A stretch of DNA of 64,000 bases from Trichoplax sp. H2 (lineage: Eukaryota; Placozoa; Uniplacotomia; Trichoplacea), in contig NOWV01000011.1 in NCBI GenBank assembly GCA_003344405.1, forward strand, positions 310,001 through 374,000, in the 5' to 3' direction. A model generated the notes under the pieces. It searched no databases. It worked only from the letters and a program-made list of their open reading frames with translations, and was not told the DNA's origin. This document shows, one piece after another, positions 1 through 10,400 of the stretch; positions within the stretch are counted from its first letter, which is position 1, and every line of letters begins with the position of its first letter. A program made the translations under genes and the position numbers.

Positions 1-214
1 ATCTATCCATTGTCTATAGCATAAATCAGCACATATACACGTATATAATGAGTAGATATATAGGTAATGTTAATAAATCTTCTGCAGCACTACAAATATT
101 AAGACTTTCAATATGTGTCAACAGGCCTGTAGTAAAATATATATTTACTCGTATAAGAAGTACAATCAATTGATTAATCAATTAAAAAGAGACTTTTTCA
201 TATAAAAAACTTAA

Positions 215-849
215 TTACTTTATCTCATCTTCAGATGCGGTTACTCTCTCATTCTCATCAACATCGCCATCTACAAAAAAATTGGTCTTGGTAACCTTCC
301 TTCGTTTTGGAGTCTAAATATTGGGTAATAAATAGAAGCAACGGCTTTATCAATTCATATTAAATGATCTTTCTGTCAACTAGCACTAACTAATTTATAT
401 TTGATAAATACGTAAATCAATTCAAATGGTAGTATATCCATGCCGACATTAGTTACAAGAAAGAACTTATTGAGTATCATTTTACTGAACTCCAAACGTA
501 AACATTGCATATTATAAATTGTCTTGTCCAGCATGGAGACATATTTAAATTAGAGTATAGTGAAAAGATGAGTCCTTATATCGACTTAAGATGTAGTAAA
601 CAACTATAAAGATATGCAGTATTCGTATCTAACCAATATAGGGTAAAAATTGACTTTACTATAGAAATATGCCATGTTGGTAAAATCGACTATTTTACAA
701 TAAGAATATGAATATCCTGTAAAAAAGATTTAAGATAATATTGAAAATTATAAAAATTATACAACACTTACCCGCGTTTTAGACTGCCTTCCTTTATTAG
801 CGGCAGGATTGCCCGGTGAAGTACTTTTCCTTTTACGTAAAGTAGGCAT
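215..849 (-). CDS. Small basic protein, or 5' exons of a larger gene leaving the window
   Basis: Two exons join on the minus strand: 849-772 (ATG start, 26 codons, donor gtaagt) and 313-215 (acceptor tttag, stop TAA). The product is 58 residues, beginning MPTLRKRKS. It is very rich in Lys and Arg, with a nuclear-localisation-like stretch KTRTPKRRKV near residues 24-33, followed by an acidic tail containing VDGDVDENE and SEDE. A basic patch before an acidic stretch is common in nuclear or nucleolar proteins, but I do not recognise the family. The last codons (AAA followed by gtaatt) could instead be a splice donor, in which case the gene continues left of base 1 and this is only its N-terminus. 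I infer a real gene from the clean splice pair, the ATG and the amino-acid bias. Confidence 0.45.
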
Positions 850-859
850 GGAGAACTGA

Positions 860-877
860 GGTGGTGGTGGTGGTGGT
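860..877. repeat. (GGT)6 microsatellite in the presumed 5' leader of the leftmost gene
   Basis: Six perfect GGT units lie 11 bases upstream of the minus-strand ATG at 849, so the leader would read as CCA/ACC repeats. Seen directly. Confidence 0.8.
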
Positions 878-910
878 CAATGGATATCTATGGAACATGA
901 ATTGTAAAAA

Positions 911-1370
911 ATCACTATTCATTACAGTAACGTACGAGCGTTGCGTATGGAGAGAATTAGCAACTAAAAAAATAATTCGAACTATCTCAGTGTTCCATTT
1001 ATCTACGATCAACACAGACTAGGTAACATTGTAACGCATGGTAACCATACTATAACTTGTGGAATGATATATTACGTATATCATTTGAAGGTATCATTTA
1101 GCATTTCCTCTTACTCGTACAGTATTTAGAATACCAAAAACGAATCACTGTCCATTACAGTAATATACTATACTCACATAGCTTGAGAAAAGAATGAAGA
1201 AATGAAAATTAATTTGAACTATTTCAAAGTTCCATTTTATCTACAATCAATACAGAATAAGCGGCATTGCCATGCCATGCATGGTAGCAATGCTGAAGTT
1301 TGCGGAATAGCATAGTGTATTATTTGAAGTGTCATTTAGCATTTCCTATTCTTGGTACGGTATTTTTAGT
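911..1370. repeat. Diverged tandem duplication, period about 233 bp
   Basis: Copy 1 (about 911-1128) and copy 2 (about 1144-1370) share an ordered series of blocks: ATCACT..CATTACAGTAA, GAACTAT.TCA..GTTCCATTT, ATCTAC.ATCAA.ACAGA, and CATTTAGCATTTCCT. The copies differ by many substitutions and small indels, so the duplication is old. Copy 1 starts 61 bp upstream of the minus-strand ATG at 849, so it probably holds that gene's promoter or leader. Confidence 0.7.
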
Positions 1371-2287
1371 TCCTATCCATGTTACTGAAATAGATAATCA
1401 GCCAACAGAATGCAACCACTACAATGTCGTAACATGAATACTAATAACCGAGTGGATGCAACTGTCATAAACTGTATCTTTCACTCTTTTCCACTGTCAA
1501 GGAGAATATCAAAGTATAAATCCATTTGTATCTTCCACGCGGGCAAGTACAGTATTGAATGTCAGTGAATGTATAGTAGTCCTGGATAAAGCGTCTCTCT
1601 TCTATCCTACAGTATTTCCCGCCGTAGACGAGTTGCTATCCAATTTCTAATTGTTCATAATAGTCTATTGGCCAACTTTAACCAAAGAGTAAAGTAATTC
1701 TACTTGTCTAGTTTACTCTTAATCCATGTAGACTACCATAGCCACTCTTTCTACATTGTAAAGTGTGTAATAAAAGCAAGCCTAATGCTGTACAGTGCAT
1801 AAAATAGAACATACAACTATGAGATCTTTCAATAGACTGTGTACAAAAGTGCACTCATTTTGCCACCAATTCAACAACAACATTTGCCATTCTCAATTTG
1901 CTGTCATTACGTCTACCTCATACCAGTATAAAGAGCTAGTTATTTTTCAAGGGTATTTCAATCAGCTTTTAATCCTAAGCCTAGAAACTTACCGAAATTG
2001 CGACCAGCAACAGTAACAGTGAATGCAGGTTGATTTGGGCTGGAAATTGCAACAACGTCTGTGATAGAGGAAAGTGAAATGCAAGAAGCGCTGAGTGCCT
2101 TAAATGGCAAATAGCTTCAATACAGTGCTATTCACCAATCAGACTGGAGTGTACTGTATCGTGTAGTAGTATTCAACATATACTGTACCCTGGCAGATCG
2201 CGCTACAGTACCTATATCAAGATTCTTGCCATCAACACCAGCACGTTGCATTCACTCACTTGCAAGTTGTAACGCGTTACGAGACCT

Positions 2288-2535
2288 GGACGTAAACCGT
2301 ACAATACCAAAGGCTACTGGAAATACCAAGTACTGTACACTGTACACTGTAGCTTCCGGGAGTCCTTGACACTACTGTCCACAGTGTACAGTATAGTACA
2401 AGGAATACAGTATATAGTACTGGTCCGGATCGGTCATGGCCTTCTGAATCCTTTGCAACTGTACCGCACAGTACAGTACTGTACGGTACAGTATGTACTG
2501 TAGACGTACTACTGTAGTACTGTAGCTCATGTTCT
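2288..2535. repeat. GTAC-rich self-complementary repeat, cluster 1
   Basis: The stretch is dense in TACTGTAC, TACAGTAC and related words that are their own reverse complements, for example around 2330-2350 and 2465-2520. The same vocabulary recurs at 25043-25160 and 36623-36762. A long minus-strand frame here (2277-2540) encodes Tyr/Val/Cys/Thr repeats and follows from the repeat, so it is not a gene. Confidence 0.75.
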
Positions 2536-2909
2536 AGCAAGCCAAAGTTATACCGCGCATGCCTTTCGAATTTTCGCGCCAGAATCGTGCAAATCCCACT
2601 TGGAGACTACTAAGTTACTACGAAAGGAAGAGAGAATACTGGACAGCATCATGGACCCCTCGAAGGAGACCTAATGGGCTATGAATGCATGCACCGCTTG
2701 AAAGAGGACTATTTTGAATAATATATCGTAGAACATATACACACTATATTATTACCATACTAGTCGAACCCTCTGCTCGTGATACTTCGCATACGTGTTA
2801 ACTGAGTAGACTATTTCCCCAAGCTGAAGCTACTAGATCGAACATTGTCTCGTACTTGTCGCAGCCCGTACATGACGAATAGAAGTCCTCCAATACGTCC
2901 ATAGAAAAT

Positions 2910-3128
2910 ATGCAAGCTACTGCATCTAACATTGTCACATCACTAGATGGGATAGGAAATCGAGCAGTCCATGCCACTAATAAGCTGCTGGCTGCAATCA
3001 GGCAAGAAATGAAGGCATTGTATAACCCAGCACCGTGTTTAGTAGCGCGTAAAATTCAAATTAGAGCGCAATCAAATACTCAAATACTGTTGAATGCGCC
3101 TGCATTTCTCCTAAAACAACGAGATTGA
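2910..3128 (+). CDS. Unsupported 72-residue open frame
   Basis: An ATG-initiated frame of 72 codons with a Lys/Arg/Ala-rich, helix-prone composition (MQATASNIVTSLDG at the start, AIRQEMKAL near residue 30). It lies where base composition is slightly more GC-rich than its surroundings. I do not recognise a family and see no adjoining exon in a compatible phase. It could be a lineage-specific short protein, a decayed exon or chance; chance is quite possible. Confidence 0.15.
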   Translation: MQATASNIVTSLDGIGNRAVHATNKLLAAIRQEMKALYNPAPCLVARKIQIRAQSNTQILLNAPAFLLKQRD

Positions 3129-5344
3129 AGACTCTAGATAAATGCAAGATCCAGCGGTTCTCTCAGTACCACAGTATTTCGTGAATCAGCTGCTGCGATC
3201 TGACGTATACCTACACGATGTTGCTTAGTCTGAAACCAAGGACTTCTAAAAAGAAAATCTTAAAGAAGGTCCAGTCCTGCTGAATCACTTTGCTGCGTCA
3301 TGGTCTCAGGGATTGTTAACCATCGTATACTGGAATACCCATGCCCAATTGCCCATGTACAGAAAGTAAATTAAGTCATCGATTACTAAAAGAACACCGG
3401 TATTCTTCTAGTAGTCCATGACTACTGTATGTATACCCTTAATTGGCTGCTTCTGGTTCAAAATATTGAAAATCTTGCAATATTAATAATAGCTCTTTCC
3501 CTTCATCGAGCAAAGTAGACTTTACTATCAATGATTGCTATTCTGTGCTCTACTACAGACAACACTTACTCAACGATCATAATACTCGCCAACGTTGAAG
3601 ATGCTCAGAGTCTCAAAACGTATCTGCAAGCTGCATTACAGCTGCAAAGAAAAAAATAATAGACCAGCATGGCATCACATTCACCAAATTTGCAATCTTA
3701 ACGAACACCACAGATTATGGTAATACGACATCATACTGGACATTATTATACACCGGTCATAGCATAGTACAACATTTCATCTAATAGAAACTTTTGCATA
3801 AATCTTGAATTCAAATGACTCCATACCTTAATTAACATAGAGTGAAGAATGGATCGTGACATATACATGTCGCAATAGCAGACATGCTATTGCAAATGTT
3901 AAATGATGCTTCTCTTATTAAATTAGATTGATTTCAATCGCCAAATATCACCCTTGTAAGTCGATTACACATACAACGCATACTAGAATTTCAATATCAA
4001 ATCCTATAGTGTTTAATAATTAATTGACCAATATTCAGCGTGAAGTATGACTCGTAGATCAGTTGGTATTAGCATCGGTTTTATTCGATCTTACCAGAAC
4101 TAATGATAATTATAATTACAAGATGCTCAATTCTCAAATATACGCTTATAACGCATAAGAAGTTCATCCTATAATAATCATGACGTCAATCGAAATACTG
4201 TACAGGGATTCCAGAAGTTGGATATTATTTGCTTTCGGCAATCTGGAGGGTGCCATTATTCTTGCCTAACGTGATTGGAAAATTATTATCACACATCGTC
4301 AAGGCAAATATTTAATTCACGCTATGTCGTCTTAGAACTTTGAACGCCTCCATTAATTGGTTGATTATAAAATCAATAGATAGATACACTGATAAACTAT
4401 AGATGAAGCCATGTAAGATCGTATGAATTTTACAGTATACCCAGGGTATTAATGAATTAAGAATCAATATCAATTAGCTTCTTGCTGGCATCAAAGAAGA
4501 ATCATTACTTTATAACTTCTTAGTCATCCGTTTAATTTTACTCAATAAAGCCGATAAATTAATCCCAACAGTATTATGACATCCATCTCTGTTAAGCATA
4601 ATATCTGTATTGTATTGCTCCTCTCTCTGTTATTACAAGGACTACTAGCTGAAGAGTTGACGCTTATACCCACTCTAAAAGAACACCTTCCTTTTTCTAC
4701 CGTCTGATTGTTATCACTAATTTCCGCCCTGAAGAAATGAGCGCATATTCATGTAAAGTATTTCGATAGTTATTTGGTAGCAATTCTGAAAACAAGGTAG
4801 GAAATCCCTATATTCATCTTCATATTTGCAAAAATTGACTAAAATGATACTCAATGTATAGGAATTGAATAAAAATGCATATGTTTACAATATACTCATC
4901 AACTCCTTATATTACCGTACTTTTGAACTCTGCCTATAAAATAAATAAATTTTCGGGCGAGTATCAACAAAACATCCCTCCAGGTCTACCTTTTAGACTC
5001 ATCAATTACATATTTAAGAATTTAGTCATTGTAAAATGCTAAATTCAAACCTATTTTAAAAATTGCTGATTGTAGGAATGTCTGTCCCCCTATGAATTGT
5101 ACACAATATGCGTATATACTCGAGTATCTTTGTATATGTCATATACAAAACTAGAAGGCCACAGAATACCTAGCGAAGGACAGATGTAGCGTAGCACACC
5201 CTATAAATTCTGTATAATTCGAGATGATAATGTAATACATTCCAACTGAAACAGTATAAAATAATTCTGATTGCGACACTGTTACACAAGGAATAATTTT
5301 CTTGTTAACCTTAAAAGAAAAATTTCTATGCCACTTCCGAACAG

Positions 5345-5640
5345 AGTCCAGACCGTTGCACGGGTCAACCTAACCCGCGGGTCAATCCGTTCATTTTGTA
5401 CCCGTGACGTCACGGGTTGTCCATGAGTCTGTTCTACAGTACAAACTTTGACGATAATAAAAAAAGAAAAAATAAGTGATTTAGCCATGGATTTACAAGG
5501 TATAATAGGGTCAGTAAAATGGATAACATAGGCTTTTGACTGCGGGTCAACGACAGGTACTGGAAGAACGCAAGGATTGGGTTGCAGCGAAGCCAATGAC
5601 GTCACGGGTCGAAAGTGGATCACCCGATTTTTCTGTTGCT
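5345..5640. promoter_or_regulatory. Cluster of palindromes around TGACGTCA (CRE-like) in a GC-richer island
   Basis: The 18-bp sequence ACCCGTGACGTCACGGGT (about 5400-5417) is a perfect palindrome centred on the canonical CREB/ATF site TGACGTCA. A second partial copy, AATGACGTCACGGGTCGA, lies near 5596-5613. Between and before them are the palindrome ACCCGCGGGT (about 5372) and repeated GGGTCAA words. The island is clearly more GC-rich than its flanks. It could be a regulatory region or the remnant of a dispersed element. The nearest confident start codon (ACE, 7410) is about 1.8 kb away. Confidence 0.4.
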
Positions 5641-7409
5641 GTTACGGGCAATGTATACAATGCCCGAGAAGTATATGATATAATTTAATAATTCATATAT
5701 ATAATTATTGATTGATTAGTGCTGAAAAAAAGTTAATATAATGTCCGTCTTAAATATGTGGTAAATACAATGCAAATTAGTAAAAAATAATTTGAACTAT
5801 TAACTCGGTATACCGCTTGTGGTCGTTGGGAGATCACATTATGCTTTATCATTACTGATACCGTTCTCCAGTTGTATTTAATCATATCTTAAAAAGCCAT
5901 TTTCACAAGAATAATAATTTCATCAATTAACTCACATACAAATATACCGAACTGATTCGAAGTATCAATATGAAATATCACTCAAATAATAACACATATA
6001 ATCGGTCGAAGATCTACTGCAGGGCTCCGATTTTACTTCGGACACAATTCAGAACGTACCGACATAGCATTCCAATTCGATATATAGGTAAAAGTATGCA
6101 AACCTGTCGGATGCCCGATCTGGTGAAAGTAATATTTTACTTTTGCAACTCAGCCTATCAGCAATTTCCTAATCCAAATTACAACTCTAGATTAATTTTG
6201 ATTACGTCGATTGCATTACTATATGAGTTGTATCTGTACTATCTATAGCGAAGAAAGTAAATATAATGTATCATTATAATTATTGATTGTACAGAGCTGC
6301 AGTAGTTTACATTCACTATGTCCGTTGCCAGATATTTCACATAGATAACGATAAGCCGAATTCTTTATTATGCGAATGTTTTATTTGTTGATGGTCACGT
6401 AAAGAATATGGTACAGTAAAACTTAAAACTGATGATGGTATTTAGCAGTCTTGGCACACTGTAGTGCACGATATACGCGTATATACAGTCTACTATGCCA
6501 ATATACGGTAAATATCTAATAGTTTTTTATATTGCCTTATAAATAAAAGTTTTAGATTTTAGCTAAAAAATTCTATTCCATTGCAAATATATAGATCTAA
6601 GATTGTAATTTGTTATGAAATGAAAAGAATAGGATTTTTCTGTCTTAGCGTTCACGATATAAACTTTTCTAAGTGGATTCGCAACCTTATTTTATATTTT
6701 ACGATTAAAATCTCGTGCATAGGTATTGACTAAAAAATTAGTATGAAAGAATAGTTAGTATACACTACCGGTATACGATATAAAAAATCTCATAAATAGA
6801 GACTCCAGTAGTAAACTCTTTTCAACGAGAATAAATATTTGATACCTGTTAAGTATACGGTCAATTCACTTAATATCAGCAGGAAAATATGGTAGACAAT
6901 ACTTTCAACAATATTTTTAACATAAGTACGATACATAAATTCACGTTCTTATAAGTATATTTATAACGCTACTAATACAGGCGAAAACGAAGAAAATGAC
7001 AATCTTACATTCTAAGAAACAGGCCAAAACTAATACAAAATTACGCCCAAAGATATGCAAATAAAGTTATAACACACGATGATTGCATTAGGTGTTGATG
7101 TATGATTGCCCCAAATAAATCGATAACAAATTGTGCGATGTGTTTTTTTAACCTAAACCAGTACTAAGACATAGGTTCAAAGTTTAATAAAAATTAGTAA
7201 AATAAACAAGAGCTATTTCCCCGTGACTTTAAAGACAGTTTAATATCTCTCAACTCCAGTATATTGTAACATTCCACTACGATGTAGTAGATAAATAAAC
7301 AACTATGTCTCGTACCTGTCACGCCGGAATGCGTTATGACAGTTGAAGAGTTAACAAAAAGGATTGACATCAAATTATCTGTTTTAGTTTGAAATTGGAA
7401 TTGGTATCG

Positions 7410-10400
7410 ATGGAGTCAAAGATGAGAACCTTTGCTCTAGTCGCTGCCATTGTCGTCTGCGTATTAGCCCATGTTACCTGCGGCCAAAAGAATACTAACG
7501 AAGCTGAAGCAATCGCTTTCTTAAGTCGATTCAATCATAGCCATACCTTATATCGCCATAATTCATCTAAAGCTGGCTATGCCTATGGCTCTGATATTAA
7601 TCCAACCACTGAAAAAGCTAGCATTGATGCTAGTTTGGCGTTAGCCGAGTTTTTAAGTCGGTCTAAGAAAGAAGCTGAATCTTTTGACACCACCAATATG
7701 AGCGCTGATGTTAAAAGGCAGTTTTTTTTCTTGACCCTTGACGACTCTCCAAAGGATTCCACAAAGTTACAGGAACTATTAGCTACTATTGCAAAAATGG
7801 AATCAACTTATAGTAAAGGCCAAGTATGTAATAAAACTCGCTGCTATGTCCTTAATCCTGACCTTTATAGCATCATCGGTAAATCTAGAAACTACGACGA
7901 ATTAGTATTCGCTTGGAAGGGATGGCGTGATTCAGTTGGACGCAATGTTAAGCGTGATTATATGAAATATGTCGAAATATCCAATATTGGTGCTACTGAT
8001 AATAATTATGCTGATGAAGGCGCCTACTGGAGAGTGCAATACGAATTACCCGATGAACAATTTTTTGCTGAATTAGAAAAATTATGGACACAAATGAAAC
8101 CATTTTATGAGCAGTTGCACGGGTATATTCGTGGTAAATTGAGGCAGAAATATGGCAAAGATAAAATTTCTGAAGATGGCCCAATACCAGCTCATCTATT
8201 GGGCAACATGTGGGCACAATCGTGGGAAAATCTCTACGATATGGTTGTTCCTTATCCCAATCAACCCATCGTTGATGTTACTTCTGAGATGGTGCGACAA
8301 AACTATACCGTATTGAAAATGTTTGAATTGTCAGAAGAATTCTTTTTATCCATTGGAATGAAAAAATTACCTGAGATCTTTTGGAGGAATTCTATCATTG
8401 AAAAGAGGAAAGACGTTGCTATGACTTGTCATGCTTCCGCATGGGATTTATCTATCGATTACGACGTTAGGTAAGCACAATATCGAATTTAATTATTTTC
8501 TATGTTACAAAATGCCAATTGCCATAATTCTTAATATTCCAGCTGTACATGCTGACACATTTCATTACGATAGTACGTGAAACTCTTCCATTTCAGTGTT
8601 CTTAACAGTTGATCCCTTGTAGAAACTGATAAACTAATAATCGTATAACTTGCTTTAGCTTTTCTCTGCATATACGAAATTTATATTTTTCTTGTAGTTG
8701 ATCTTGATCTGGTTTACATTTTCTAGAGTAAAGATGTGCACTAACATCAATCAAGGTGATTTGATAACAGTACATCACGAATTAGGCCATATCCAATACT
8801 ATCTTCAATATTGGGATCAACCTAGTGTGTATAGAAGAGGAGCCAATCCTGGTTTCCATGAAGCCGTTGGTGATACCCTTTCTCTGTCAGTAGTAACACC
8901 CAAGCATTTACAAAACATTGGATTACTTAAACAAGTTAGCAGCTCTAACGGTAGGCAAAATCATGGTCTTATATCCTCAGTTTTAATCAGATAATGTACA
9001 TAAATTTATTAAGTCGCTATTAACGTTGTGCGCAAGGTTATTTTTGCACTACCGTTGTTAATTTGAATTTTGATAATTAAAGTACTATGCTTGATATTAT
9101 TTTTCTTCCCCGAAAATTATATCATTAATTAAATATATCTGAATTGTATTCATACCCCAATTATCTGCAACAACAGAGGCCGACATTAACTACTTATTAT
9201 CGCAAGCTCTGGATAAGATTGCTTTTATTCCATTTGGCTACTTAATGGATCAATGGAGGTGGAAAGTCTTCTCCGGCGAAATTATCCCAACCGATTATAA
9301 TTACAACTGGTGGGAGCTACGGAATAAATACCAAGGAATTGTTCCACCTGAACTTCGTAGCGAAATTGATTTCGATCCAGGCGCAAAATATCATATTCCT
9401 GCCAGTGTACCTTATATCAGGTAATTATTGTGTAGAACCATACGACAACCAAATATTCAATAGTAATTAATTCCGTATTTATTTCTCCCATCGTCTTTAA
9501 ATTCGCATTAATGTCGCGATAAGAGTTGCTTAAGATCATGATAACTAATCCAAAAATTTCAATATTAATAGATATTTCGTTAGCTACATCCTCCAATTTC
9601 AATTCCAGCGATCGCTTTGTCAAGCTGCAAACAAAACCAATGAACCTTTATATCTTTGTTCTATTTATCAATCTCAAGAAGCTGGTGAAAAATTAAGGTT
9701 AAACAAATAATTATACTGCATAAAGGAACTTATAGCATTTATTGATTTATTAATTTAACACCATATCCCTTGATCTGCTATAGCCATTACATTTATAATC
9801 CTCTTGCAATCTCATATTTATTCATGAACTTAATAATTCTTGGATATTTGTATAGTGAAATGTTGTCGCTTGGAAGAAGCAAACCATGGCCAGAAGTATT
9901 GAAAGCTCTTACCGGTGGTACTGGTATGGATGCTACAGCAATCATCGATTACTTTAAACCATTAAATGACTGGTTGACGAAATATAATAAGGATAATAAC
10001 TTCAAAGTTGGCTGGGCCGGAAACGGTGAGTAGCGACACAGAGTAAAATGATTTTATGTACTTAATTTCAAAAGTTTCTCTAATGCTACTATACCATAAT
10101 TTATATTAAAGTAAGCAAATAACATTTTTTATACCCGTATCTCAAAATTCTCTTATTAAGCATGATTTTATAATGTACTGTTCAACTACTGTAGGTACTG
10201 TCAAACAGCAAGCTATTAAGTTCGTCATGTGGTATCAACATGAAGCTGAAAAGATTTATCATAAGAATACTTGGTATCAATGGAACTACAGCACAAATTT
10301 AACATCTCATAATGCCAAACTCTCTGCTGAGAGCTCTATTAACACAACCGCCGCCATTGTAGCTTTAAGAAGAAAGGGACACAGTTTACAGAATGTATCG

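Larger units (their letters stand above)
1371..7388. other. Intergenic stretch before ACE
   Basis: I see no gene with consistent splice signals here. The stretch holds the GTAC-rich repeat at 2288-2535 and the CRE-like palindrome cluster at 5345-5640. An open frame at 2910-3128 (72 residues, starting MQATASNIV) lies in a locally less AT-rich patch, but it has no recognised domain and no supporting exon. A short protein-like motif at 6066-6130 resembles one at 56780-56840. The rest is AT-rich sequence without visible structure. Confidence 0.6.

Noticed and set aside
1795-2016. 73-residue plus-strand open frame
   Set aside because: It has a non-ATG-like context, no domain and composition like its surroundings; consistent with chance.
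2277-2540. 87-residue minus-strand open frame
   Set aside because: It translates the GTAC-rich repeat into Tyr/Val/Cys/Thr-rich sequence and shows no splice or family support.
4048-4110. tRNA-like start (TAGATCAGTTGGTATTAGC)
   Set aside because: It resembles a tRNA A box, but there is no B box, no closing acceptor stem and no cloverleaf.
5282-5623. 113-residue minus-strand open frame in the CRE-like island
   Set aside because: The frame exists because the island is GC-richer. The translation has no recognisable domain and runs across palindromes.
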